Part shown: in pieces, positions 22,375 to 29,037 of the stretch
Numbering within the stretch: position 1 is the first letter of the stretch
Layout of the letters: each line of letters begins with the position of its first letter
Origin: JBJXFY01 sp046155815
GTDB lineage: Bacteria > Verrucomicrobiota > Verrucomicrobiia > Limisphaerales > CAIMTB01
DNA: 31,360 nt
Direction of reading: 5' to 3'
Assembly (NCBI GenBank): GCA_046155815.1
Contig: JBJXFY010000146.1
Span: 1 to 31,360, forward strand
Position numbers and translations under genes: made by a program
The notes under the pieces: model-generated
Told to the model about the DNA's origin: nothing
What the model saw: the letters and a program-made list of their open reading frames with translations, nothing else
Databases searched by the model: none

Positions 22375-23271
22375 TCAGGCCGTGAACTGCCGGCGCATCG
22401 CCGCCGCGAACGGCTCGTGGGCGAGTGTGAAGTCGCGATCGGCGGGGCCGGGATCGCCGATGTTGTCCTCTTGGAGCATGAGGAGCTGGTCGCGGTTGAG
22501 CGGTGGCGGGCGCCGGAGCAGGGCGGGGAAGACCGTTTCCAGCACGCTTGCCTGCGCGCGGGCGAGCGGCATCGGCAGGTGCAGCTTGAGCCGGCGGCAG
22601 CCCTGCGCGTTCAGGATGGCGTCGAGCACCTGATTGAAGGTGAGGCGTTCAGGCCCGGCCAGGTCGTACACGCGGCCGGCGCAGGCCGGGTCTTCCAAAG
22701 CCCCGACGAAGGCGCGGGCGACCTGGCCGACCGCGATGGGCTGGAGCAGCCCTTGGCCGGAACCCATCACCGGCACGACCGGCAGCAGGGCAAGCCGTGC
22801 GAGCAGGTTCGTGAACAGGTCCTCGGGCCCGTAGATGAGCGATGGGCGGAGAATGGTCCAGGCGAGGCCGGAGGCGCGGACGGATTCCTCGGCGGCCCAC
22901 TTGGAGCGGTGGTAGCGCGAGGCGGCGTCCGGCCGCGCGCCGAGCGCGCTCATATGAATCCAGCGGGGCACGCCGGCGGCCCCGGCGGCGTCGAGCACCG
23001 CGCGAGTCAGGCCGGCGTGGACGCTTTCGAACGTCTGGGCGCCGCATTCGCTGATGATCCCGACGAGGTGGATGACGGCGTCCCGACCGCGGAGCAGGGG
23101 CGCGAGCGCGGGGGCGTCCGCGAGGTCAGCGACGACCTCCTCGACGCCGGCGGGGGCGGTTCCGACGCGCGGGTGCCGGACCAGCCTCCGGACGCGGTGG
23201 CCGCGGCGAACCAGCTCCGCGGTGAGGGCCCGGCCCACAAAGCCCGTGCCCCCGGTGAGCGCGACATTCAT
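22375..23271 (-). CDS. NAD(P)-dependent epimerase/reductase, atypical SDR (NDUFA9-like)
   Basis: The 298-aa Rossmann-fold protein is an extended/atypical short-chain dehydrogenase of the group containing complex I NDUFA9-like and NmrA-like proteins. It begins directly with the cofactor motif MNVALTGGTGFVGRAL (GGTGFVG at 7-13). An acidic residue pair at DLAD follows, then the active-site segment WIHMSALGA and YHRSK (Tyr120...Lys124), and a later LRPSLIYGPEDLFTN. These suggest binding of a nucleotide-sugar- or quinone-linked substrate, but many members act as cofactor-bound scaffolds and the substrate is not readable here. ATG 23271 lies 8 nt after a good -10, predicting a leaderless mRNA; an ATG four bases on is out of frame. 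Confidence 0.85.
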   Translation of the reverse strand: MNVALTGGTGFVGRALTAELVRRGHRVRRLVRHPRVGTAPAGVEEVVADLADAPALAPLLRGRDAVIHLVGIISECGAQTFESVHAGLTRAVLDAAGAAGVPRWIHMSALGARPDAASRYHRSKWAAEESVRASGLAWTILRPSLIYGPEDLFTNLLARLALLPVVPVMGSGQGLLQPIAVGQVARAFVGALEDPACAGRVYDLAGPERLTFNQVLDAILNAQGCRRLKLHLPMPLARAQASVLETVFPALLRRPPPLNRDQLLMLQEDNIGDPGPADRDFTLAHEPFAAAMRRQFTA

Positions 23272-23279
23272 CGCCCATG

Positions 23280-23308
23280 AGGGTAGCGCCGATTGGGGCA
23301 GGGGCGAA
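23280..23308 (-). promoter_or_regulatory. Predicted promoter of the SDR gene
   Basis: On the minus strand: TTCGCC (23308-23303), a 17-nt spacer and TACCCT (23285-23280). The ATG at 23271 follows after 8 nt. It is one of the clearest examples of the window's promoter pattern and lies in the 49 bp between this gene and the cyclophilin gene. Confidence 0.55.
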
Positions 23309-23320
23309 CCGGGCCCGGGA

Positions 23321-24232
23321 TCAGGGGTCCGGTGAGGAGCGGATGATGTTGAAGAACGCGTTGGTCGTGTCGGCGAGGCCTACGGGATTCAGCAGTCCCC
23401 GCGTGGAGATCAACGCCACTTCACCGCTTACCGTGCCGACGCCGAGGAACCGGATGAACCAGTCGTCCCGGAAGTCCACACCCGGGCCGAACACGGCGTA
23501 GTAGGTATGCTGGGCGAGCACGGGGATGGCGATGGCGAGGCTGTTGGTGATGACCGGGTCAACACCGATGGCGGCGGGCGACAGCTCGACGACGGGCAGG
23601 GGCGGCGTGACCTTGGCGGGGTCGAAGGCCTGGGCGGCCAGGCCGCGCCGCACGATGGTGACGGCCTGCATCAGGACAGGCGTGAGGGGCACCGAGTTCG
23701 AGTTCACGGGCACCGCCCCAATGGTCAACACCACGTCGAGGCCCTCGGCGACGGAGCCGAAGACGGAGTGCTTGTTGTCGAGGTGCGGAGTGTTGGTGAG
23801 CGTGACAAAGAACTGGCTGCCGTTCGAGTCCGGGCCCGAGTTCGCCATGGAGAGGATGCCGGCGGCGCTGTGGCGTAGCTCCGGATGGATCTCGTCATTG
23901 AAGCGGTAGCCGGGGTCGTCCGTGCCGCGGCCGTTGGGCGAGCCGCCCTGGTTGACGAAGCCTTGAACGACCCGGTGGAACGTGAGCCCGTCGTAGAAGC
24001 GTTCGCGCGAGATGGCGGCCCGTTTGTAGTCGAGCCAGGGCCGGGTGCCCTCGGCGAGGCTGACGAAGTTCGCGACGGTGCGGGGCGCACGCTCGAATTC
24101 CAGGCGGCACCAGAAGGTGCCCAGCGTGGTCTGGAAGCGGGCGTAGAGGCCGTCCGCCGTCGGATCGGCGCGGGGCGACGGCATCAGGCCGGCCATGAAG
24201 AGGGCGAGGAGGACCGGACGGATCAGGTTCAT
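23321..24232 (-). CDS. Exported cyclophilin-type peptidyl-prolyl isomerase with C-terminal extension
   Basis: The 303-aa protein has a signal peptide (about 1-22, ending SPRA), so it should fold periplasmic or outer-membrane clients by prolyl isomerisation. The cyclophilin domain spans about 28-192. FYDGLTFHRVVQGFVNQGGSPNGRGTDDPG carries the catalytic Arg of FHRV, and GILSMANSGPDSNGSQFFVTL, HLDNKHSVFGSVAEGLDVV and GTFWCRLEFERAPRTVANFVSLAEG also match the family. Residues about 195-303 form an extra domain not needed for isomerase activity. It is beta-strand-like, with HTYYAVFGPGVDFRDDWFIRFLGVG, and I do not recognise it. The gene begins 15 nt after the stop of the inositol-monophosphatase-family gene and is probably co-transcribed with it. 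Confidence 0.9.
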   Translation of the reverse strand: MNLIRPVLLALFMAGLMPSPRADPTADGLYARFQTTLGTFWCRLEFERAPRTVANFVSLAEGTRPWLDYKRAAISRERFYDGLTFHRVVQGFVNQGGSPNGRGTDDPGYRFNDEIHPELRHSAAGILSMANSGPDSNGSQFFVTLTNTPHLDNKHSVFGSVAEGLDVVLTIGAVPVNSNSVPLTPVLMQAVTIVRRGLAAQAFDPAKVTPPLPVVELSPAAIGVDPVITNSLAIAIPVLAQHTYYAVFGPGVDFRDDWFIRFLGVGTVSGEVALISTRGLLNPVGLADTTNAFFNIIRSSPDP

Positions 24233-24247
24233 GACTGGGGGCCGCGC

Positions 24248-25087
24248 CTAGCTCGTGCGATCGAGCGTGCGGCGCAGGAGGCCGTTGTTGCCGTTGATGG
24301 CAAAGGTGAAGTCGGGGCCGGCGGGCTCGTGCCAGAACTCGCCGCCGGCGCCCTCGATGAGCAGCCCCCCCGCGGCGATGTCCCACCAGCGCAGGCCGCT
24401 CTCAAGGTAGGCGTCGAAGCGCCCGCTCGCGACGTAGGCCAACGCGAGCGCGGCGGAGCCCGTGATGCGCATCTTCCGCACCCGGGGCACCAGCGTGTTG
24501 AAAACCGGCAGCATGGCCTCCATCGAGCCTTTGTCCTTGGCGAATCCGATGGCCACGATGCACTCGGCAAGGCGGCTGCGGCGGGAGACGCGGATGTTCG
24601 CGCCGTTCAGCTTCGCGGGCGCGCCCAGTTCGCCGGTCCACAGCTCGTCGGTGAAGGGGTCGTAGACCACGCCTGAGAGCGTCACGAAGTCGTCAAAGGG
24701 CTTGCGGCGGCTGGCGACGGGCGGCGCGTGCGGCACGAGCTTCCGCCGTGCCTGAAAGGCGATGGACACCGCGGCGTGGGGGATGCCGTGGGCGTAGTTC
24801 ACCGTGCCGTCCAGCGGGTCCACCACCCAGCGGGTTTCGGCGTCGGCGGGCGGCCGGGCTTCCTCCTCCTCGGCGAGCAGGGAATGGCCGGGGCACGCGG
24901 CCTCGAGGCGGTCGTGGATCAGGTGCTGGAGCTCGCGGTCGAGGGCGAGCTTGAGGTCGTGCTGGGTGGCGGACTCGACCTTGGGGGCGGCGCCAAAGGA
25001 CTGGAGCATCCGTTCGCCGGCCGCCCGGGCGGCTCCGGTCGCGGCGGCCAGGCTGCGCCGGGCAAGTTGCTGTGCGTCGTTTCCCAC
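24248..25087 (-). CDS. Inositol monophosphatase family phosphatase
   Basis: The 279-aa Mg2+-dependent phosphatase belongs to the IMPase/FBPase/CysQ superfamily. Motif A is WVVDPLDGTVNYAHGIP (87-103), where Asp90 and Asp93 bind metal. An acidic stretch LLAEEEEA (70-77) supplies the metal-binding Glu. Motif B is RWWDIAAGGLLIEGAGG (233-249) with Asp236. The closer pattern (VDPLDGTVNYAHGIPH, then YDPFTDELWTGELGAPAKLNG) fits inositol-1-phosphatase (SuhB)-type enzymes; histidinol-phosphatase and CysQ are less likely but not excluded. The start is GTG 25087 (VGNDAQQLARRSL), read as Met. A promoter-like pair with a consensus TTGACA lies 11 nt upstream of it and overlaps the stop of the antiporter gene. 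The cyclophilin gene follows after 15 nt. Confidence 0.88.
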   Translation of the reverse strand: MGNDAQQLARRSLAAATGAARAAGERMLQSFGAAPKVESATQHDLKLALDRELQHLIHDRLEAACPGHSLLAEEEEARPPADAETRWVVDPLDGTVNYAHGIPHAAVSIAFQARRKLVPHAPPVASRRKPFDDFVTLSGVVYDPFTDELWTGELGAPAKLNGANIRVSRRSRLAECIVAIGFAKDKGSMEAMLPVFNTLVPRVRKMRITGSAALALAYVASGRFDAYLESGLRWWDIAAGGLLIEGAGGEFWHEPAGPDFTFAINGNNGLLRRTLDRTS

Positions 25088-25098
25088 GAGGGCGCGGG

Positions 25099-25127
25099 TA
25101 CGTGCCCAACGACCTGCGGACTGTCAA
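25099..25127 (-). promoter_or_regulatory. Predicted promoter of the IMPase-cyclophilin unit
   Basis: On the minus strand: TTGACA (25127-25122), a 17-nt spacer and CACGTA (25104-25099), then the GTG at 25087 after 11 nt. The -35 overlaps the antiporter stop codon (25126-25124), so the unit may also receive read-through. Confidence 0.45.
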
Positions 25128-26845
25128 GGGATGACCTCGTCCCGGTCCGCCAGCGCCCGGTCCAGTTCCGCGCGCTTCTGGCCCAGCAGTTCGCCATCTG
25201 CCGCGCGGAGCACGGAGAGCAGCTCGGCCGCCACCAGGAGGCGAGGGGCGACGACGTGGTCGGCCCCGGCCGCGCGGAGCGCCGCCACCTCGGCGAGCTG
25301 CTCGGCGATGACGATGATGATGGCCCGGGGGTTCAGGGCCCGGGCGTTGCGGAGGAGGCGGTCGAGCGGCACGCCGCGAAGCACCGAGGCGGCCAGGGGA
25401 ATGAGGATGATCCGGGCGTTCGGCAGGCCCGCGTGGACCAGCACGTCGCGCTGCCCGATGTCCCCGTAGGTTACGCGGAGCTGCCGGCGGCGGAGCGCGT
25501 AGTAGGTGTTCGGATTGAAGTCGAGGATCTTGAGGCGGGGCAGCAGCTCCGGCTCGTGCCGGGAGATTTCCTCCAGCAGGGAGCTGCCTTCGCGGTACAG
25601 GCCGAGCAGGTAGATGTCCGGTTCACCCTCAAGCGAGGAGTCGATGGTGCTATGGCCCGTGCGGTCGCGCAGGCCCAGCCGGTCGAGCATCGGGGCGGCG
25701 AATTGGAACAGCCGGTCCGCGCCCGGGATGGCGTAGCTGGACAGGACCGCCGTCAGCGCGAAGGCCACAAACACCGGCGCCGCGGCGGCCTGGTCGAGGT
25801 GCTTGAGCCCGACGCCAAGCGAGACCAGCACGAGCGAGAATTCGCTCACCTGCATCAGGTTCACCGCCGTCAGGAAGCCCGCGCGCCGGCTCTGGCCGAG
25901 GAGGAAGACCGGCGGCATCACCGTCAGCAGCCGCGTGAACACCACCACGACGATGATGAGCAGCGCGATCCCCAGGGTGGCCGCCGAGGGCTTCGCCAGC
26001 CCCACGCCCAGCAGCACGAAGAACAGCGTCACGAACAGGTCGCGCAGGCTGGCCACTTTGGCCTCCACGTCGAGGGAGTAGGGGTAGGTCGAGATCGCGA
26101 CGCCCGCGATCAGCGCGCCCATCTCGCGGGAGAGGTGCAGCGCCTCCGCCGCCGCCGCGAGCGAAAAGGCCCACGCCAGCGAGCCAATCACCACCAGCTC
26201 CGGCAGGTTCGCAACGAAGCCAAAAACCCGCGGCAGCACATGCCGGCTCAGCAGCAGCGCGCCGGCCACGAGCAGGCCGATCTTCAAGAACGTCAGCAGC
26301 ACCGGGGCCAGGCCGGGATTCAGCAGCGTGGGCTGCAGACCCACGAACAGCACCGCCGCCAGATCCTGGAACACCAGCACGCCGATGGTCAGACGGCCTG
26401 GCAGGGTGTCGATCTCCGCCCGTTCGGCGAGCAGCTTCACCACGATCACCGTGCTGCTCAGCGACGCGGCGAAGCCGAGGTACAGCGCGTCCAGCCGCCC
26501 GCCGCCCAGCCCGTAGCCCGCGGCCACGAACACCGCCACGCCCACCGCCGTGCAGCCAAGGATCTGGATGACGGCGGTCACGGTCAGCACCCGGCCCATC
26601 GCCGCCACGCGCTTGAGGTCAATCTCCAGGCCGATGAGGAACAGCAGCAGCGAAAGGCCGATCTCCGAGATCGCCTTCAGGCTGTCGTCCGTGTCCACCA
26701 AGCCGAGCATCTGCGGGCCGAGGACGACCCCGGCAGCGAGGTAGCCGAGGATGACCGGCTGCCGCAGCCGCAGGGCCAGCGCGCCGAGCAGCCAGGCGAA
26801 GCCGATGCACAGGGCGATCTGGGCGATGAGGTTGGAGTGTTCCAC
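25124..26845 (-). CDS. KefB/KefC-type monovalent cation:proton antiporter (CPA2) with RCK-like domain
   Basis: The 573-aa inner-membrane protein has a CPA2 Na+/H+ exchanger domain of about 12-13 segments (about 5-395). It contains PVILGYLAAGVVLGPQ, ISEIGLSLLLFLIGLEID, AASLSSTVIVVKLL (about 127-139), VFQDLAAV (158-165, with the transport Asp) and FVLLGVGL. A C-terminal domain (about 410-573) resembles the RCK/TrkA-N regulators that bind NAD(H) or nucleotides (LDFNPNTYYALRRRQLRVTYGDIGQRDVL, then ARAIIIVIAEQ-like strands). The glycine motif there is GLYREG (415-420) instead of GxGxxG, so nucleotide binding may be altered or lost. GTG 26845 (VEHSNLIAQIALCIGF) is chosen: upstream residues lack family features, and the -10 lies 10 nt before it. 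It transcribes away from cimA. Confidence 0.9.
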   Translation of the reverse strand: MEHSNLIAQIALCIGFAWLLGALALRLRQPVILGYLAAGVVLGPQMLGLVDTDDSLKAISEIGLSLLLFLIGLEIDLKRVAAMGRVLTVTAVIQILGCTAVGVAVFVAAGYGLGGGRLDALYLGFAASLSSTVIVVKLLAERAEIDTLPGRLTIGVLVFQDLAAVLFVGLQPTLLNPGLAPVLLTFLKIGLLVAGALLLSRHVLPRVFGFVANLPELVVIGSLAWAFSLAAAAEALHLSREMGALIAGVAISTYPYSLDVEAKVASLRDLFVTLFFVLLGVGLAKPSAATLGIALLIIVVVVFTRLLTVMPPVFLLGQSRRAGFLTAVNLMQVSEFSLVLVSLGVGLKHLDQAAAAPVFVAFALTAVLSSYAIPGADRLFQFAAPMLDRLGLRDRTGHSTIDSSLEGEPDIYLLGLYREGSSLLEEISRHEPELLPRLKILDFNPNTYYALRRRQLRVTYGDIGQRDVLVHAGLPNARIILIPLAASVLRGVPLDRLLRNARALNPRAIIIVIAEQLAEVAALRAAGADHVVAPRLLVAAELLSVLRAADGELLGQKRAELDRALADRDEVIP

Positions 26846-26855
26846 GCGCCGCGCC

Positions 26856-26886
26856 AGCGTAGCGCGGGCCGCCGCGGCGGAGCCAA
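26856..26886 (-). promoter_or_regulatory. Predicted promoter of the antiporter gene
   Basis: On the minus strand: TTGGCT (26886-26881), a 19-nt spacer and TACGCT (26861-26856), with the GTG at 26845 after 10 nt. The spacer is longer than at the other promoters, so the -35 is less certain than the -10. Confidence 0.4.
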
Positions 26887-26908
26887 GTTCCGTTTGCAAA
26901 ACCGGCGC

Positions 26909-26937
26909 TTGCCCGCCCGCGCCCGCTCTGGCACACA
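26909..26937 (+). promoter_or_regulatory. Possible promoter of the cimA leader
   Basis: TTGCCC (26909-26914), a 17-nt spacer and CACACA (26932-26937) are followed after 6 nt by the GTG of the leader ORF at 26944. The -10 is weaker than elsewhere, but position and spacing match the leaderless pattern of the window. Confidence 0.35.
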
Positions 26938-26943
26938 TCCCGC

Positions 26944-27033
26944 GTGCCTGACGCCGGTTGCCCGATCGCCCGTGCCTGTGCCGCCCAACCGGCGGCGATT
27001 GCGATCATCATTCCCCGTCTCCGGCATCGCTGA
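26944..27033 (+). CDS. Predicted isoleucine-rich leader peptide of cimA
   Basis: This is a 29-codon ORF from GTG 26944 to TGA 27031-27033, too short for routine gene calling. Five of its 29 residues are isoleucine (codons 8, 19, 21, 22 and 23), with the cluster ATT GCG ATC ATC ATT at 26998-27012, shortly before the stop. It is followed 15 nt later by a strong terminator-type hairpin and then by citramalate synthase, the committed enzyme of the threonine-independent isoleucine route. This is the layout of classical ribosome-mediated attenuators such as those of the ilv and leu operons. Slow decoding of Ile codons when charged tRNA-Ile is scarce would expose the antiterminator strand and let transcription reach cimA. 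There is no Shine-Dalgarno sequence; initiation would be leaderless from the promoter just upstream. Translation is a prediction. Confidence 0.5.
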   Translation: MPDAGCPIARACAAQPAAIAIIIPRLRHR

Positions 27034-27069
27034 ACGAGTTTCCCGTTGAAACCCCGTTCCGCGATGCGG
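27021..27069 (+). promoter_or_regulatory. Predicted antiterminator pairing of the cimA attenuator
   Basis: CCGGCATCGCTGAACG (27021-27036) can pair with CGTTCCGCGATGCGG (27055-27069): 14 base pairs with one bulged G and one T-C mismatch. The second strand is the 5' arm, loop and beginning of the 3' arm of the terminator, so the two structures exclude each other. The first strand straddles the leader stop codon. A ribosome at that stop would mask it and favour termination, while a ribosome paused at the upstream Ile codons would leave most of it free. A protecting hairpin for the first strand is only weakly visible (5-bp GCGAT/ATCGC). Confidence 0.55.
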
Positions 27070-27080
27070 AACGGGGTTTT
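27049..27080 (+). terminator. Attenuator terminator hairpin upstream of cimA
   Basis: AAACCCCGTTCCGC (27049-27062), loop GAT, GCGGAACGGGGTTT (27066-27079) form a perfect 14-bp stem ending in TTTT (27077-27080), with a second TTTT at 27084-27087. The only gene upstream, the antiporter gene, is transcribed in the opposite direction. The hairpin can therefore only act on the cimA leader transcript, 21 nt before the cimA ATG. Confidence 0.8.
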
Positions 27081-27100
27081 GCGTTTTCCCCCCTCACTCC

Positions 27101-28669
27101 ATGAAGACCCGCCAGATCGAGATCTACGACACCACGCTCCGCGACGGCGCGCAGGCCGAGGGCATCAACTTCTCCGCCACCGACAAGCTCCGCATCGCCG
27201 AGCGGCTCGACCAGTTTGGCGTCCACTTCATCGAGGGCGGCTGGCCGGGCTCGAACCCGAAGGACATGGAGTTCTTCCAGCAGGCCGCACGGAGGAAATG
27301 GCGGCACGCGCGCATCAGCGCCTTCAGCATGACGCGCCGCAAGGGCGTGGCCGTGGAGAGCGACCCCCTCATGCGACAGGTGTTGGAGGCGGCGACGCCC
27401 GTGGTGACCATCGTCGGCAAGACCTGGCTGCTGCACGTCACCGAGGTGCTGCGCGCGAAGCCGGACGAGAACCTTGCGATGATCGGCGACACGATCCGCT
27501 TCCTGAAGGACCACGGCAAGACCGTGATTTATGACGCCGAGCATAGTTTCGACGGCCATGCCGACGAGCCGGAGTACTCCCTCGCCACCTGGCAGGCCGC
27601 CGAGCAGGCCGGCGCGGACTGCGTCGTGCTCTGCGACACCAACGGCGGCCGACTGCCGGCGGAGATCGCCCGGGTCACGGCCCTCGTTCGCGCGCAGCTC
27701 CGCTGCCCCGTGGGCATCCATACTCACAACGATTGCGGCTTCGGCGTGGCCAACGCCATCGCCGCCCTCGAGGCCGGCGCGGTGCAGGTGCAGGGCACCG
27801 TCAACGGCTACGGCGAGCGCACCGGCAACTGCAACCTCACCAGCGTCATCCCGACCGTGGCCTTCAAGCTCGGCCTGCACGGGGTGCCGGAGCGTTCGCT
27901 GGCGAAGCTCAAGGAGCTGTCCGAGTTCGTGGACGAGATCGCCAACGTCCGCCATGATCCACGCCAGCCGTGGGTGGGCGAGACGGCCTTCGCGCACAAG
28001 GGCGGAATGCACGTCCACGCCATCGAGCGCGTCGCGCGCAGCTACGAGCACATCCCGCCCGACAAGATCGGCAACCATCGCCGGGTGCTGGTGAGCGACA
28101 TGTCCGGCCGAACGAACATCCTGCTCAAGGCCGTCGAGCTTGGCTTCAAGCTTGCGCCCGACGCGCCGGAGGCCCGCGCCATCACCGCCCGCGTGAAGGA
28201 GCTCGAGTCGGTCGGTTACGAGTACGAGGCCGCCGAAGCTTCGCTGGCCCTGCTCATCCGCGGCGTGATGGACAACAACCCCGAGCTGCTCTTCACCGTG
28301 GACGACTACCACGTCTCCATCCGCGGCAATGACAAGGCCTCGACCACCGAGGCCACCGTGAAGGTCCGCGTCGGCGGCCAGGTGCACCATGAGGTCGCCG
28401 AGGGTGACGGCCCGGTGAACGCGCTCGACGGCGCGCTCCGCCGCGCGCTGGGCCGCTCCTTCCCCGCCATCCGCAAGGTGCGGCTCACCGACTACAAGGT
28501 CCGCATCCTCGACGGCGTGGCCGGCACCGGCGCCAAGACCCGCGTGCTGATCCAGTCCACTGACGGCCGCCGCGACTGGGGCACCGTCGGCGTCAGCGAA
28601 AACATCATCACCGCCAGCCTCCAGGCGCTGGTGGACTCGATGGAGTACGCGCTGTTGAAGCGGGGCTGA
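27101..28669 (+). CDS. cimA: (R)-Citramalate synthase
   Basis: The 522-aa cytoplasmic enzyme condenses pyruvate with acetyl-CoA to (R)-citramalate, the entry to threonine-independent isoleucine synthesis. The N-terminal TIM barrel has IEIYDTTLRDGAQAEGINFS (7-25; Arg14-Asp15 catalytic), the metal-binding HTHND (207-211), VQGTVNGYGERTGNCNL (229-245) and FAHKGGMHVHA (297-307). A linker follows, and then a LeuA-type C-terminal dimer domain (about 390-515), the usual feedback-binding domain. The DTTLRDGAQAEGINFS and ERTGNCNL wording and the length fit the CimA family (TIGR00977-type) rather than 2-isopropylmalate or homocitrate synthase. The 5' region carries a predicted Ile attenuator, which supports the pathway assignment independently of the protein. 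The ATG is preceded by C/T-rich sequence without a ribosome binding site. Confidence 0.94.
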   Translation: MKTRQIEIYDTTLRDGAQAEGINFSATDKLRIAERLDQFGVHFIEGGWPGSNPKDMEFFQQAARRKWRHARISAFSMTRRKGVAVESDPLMRQVLEAATPVVTIVGKTWLLHVTEVLRAKPDENLAMIGDTIRFLKDHGKTVIYDAEHSFDGHADEPEYSLATWQAAEQAGADCVVLCDTNGGRLPAEIARVTALVRAQLRCPVGIHTHNDCGFGVANAIAALEAGAVQVQGTVNGYGERTGNCNLTSVIPTVAFKLGLHGVPERSLAKLKELSEFVDEIANVRHDPRQPWVGETAFAHKGGMHVHAIERVARSYEHIPPDKIGNHRRVLVSDMSGRTNILLKAVELGFKLAPDAPEARAITARVKELESVGYEYEAAEASLALLIRGVMDNNPELLFTVDDYHVSIRGNDKASTTEATVKVRVGGQVHHEVAEGDGPVNALDGALRRALGRSFPAIRKVRLTDYKVRILDGVAGTGAKTRVLIQSTDGRRDWGTVGVSENIITASLQALVDSMEYALLKRG

Positions 28670-28716
28670 AACCCCGCGGCGGGCGCGCCGCCGTCACGGC
28701 TGCTCCGCGGGAACGC

Positions 28717-28753
28717 AAAAAGGCCTGCCGGCCCTTGTGGTAACCGGCAGGCC
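28717..28753 (-). terminator. Intrinsic terminator for minus-strand transcripts of the stress cluster
   Basis: GGCCTGCCGG (28722-28731) and CCGGCAGGCC (28744-28753) form a perfect 10-bp stem with a 12-nt loop. Read on the minus strand the stem is followed by TTTTT (28721-28717), which makes an intrinsic terminator for transcripts coming from 29476-28858. On the plus strand a G-rich stretch follows instead, so it is a poor terminator for cimA. Confidence 0.75.
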
Positions 28754-28857
28754 GGGGGCTTGGGCTGAAAACAACGTGTACGACGCAACCACGGGAATGA
28801 CATGACCGGCTGGATTTGTTTTGGTCCGGACGGGGGATGACTTACTTCATTTCAACT

Positions 28858-28986
28858 TCAACTGCAGCCCCGAAAGAGCATGACCACCAAAATGATCGGC
28901 AAGGGGATGCCGATGGCCCACAGGAGGACACCCCATTTCACGTCGCCACGCTCATGACGACGGTGGCAGGATTTGATTGCCTTCAT
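28858..28986 (-). CDS. Small membrane protein, 42 aa, uncharacterised
   Basis: This ORF is too short for usual gene callers. It starts at ATG 28986 and stops at TGA 28858-28860. A basic N-terminal half rich in His and Arg (MKAIKSCHRRHERGDVK) precedes one membrane helix (about 18-37: WGVLLWAIGIPLPIILVVML), and the chain ends FRGCS. The charge distribution predicts a cytoplasmic N-terminus. It is co-directional with the entericidin-like and csbD genes and lies just upstream of the predicted terminator at 28753-28717, so it is probably the last gene of that transcript. Its 3' end (TGCAGTTGA) is identical to the last nine bases of csbD. I recognise no family; a role in envelope stress is inferred from neighbours only. 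Confidence 0.6.
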   Translation of the reverse strand: MKAIKSCHRRHERGDVKWGVLLWAIGIPLPIILVVMLFRGCS

Positions 28987-29037
28987 GATCGTCGGCGTTG
29001 GATGTGAACGGGGAAATCCGCGCGGGCGCGGACATGG

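Noticed and set aside
24728..27049. Very long plus-strand open frame (773 codons) opposite the phosphatase and antiporter genes
   Set aside because: Translation is His/Arg/Gln/Gly-rich without domains, while the opposite strand encodes two clear families. Long antisense frames are expected with this strong third-position GC bias.
27049..27080. Hairpin read as the terminator of the antiporter gene
   Set aside because: The antiporter gene starts at 26845 and is transcribed leftwards, so the hairpin is upstream of it on the other strand; only the cimA leader can use it.
27008..28390. 460-codon minus-strand open frame opposite cimA
   Set aside because: It covers the attenuator and most of cimA and has no recognisable domain.
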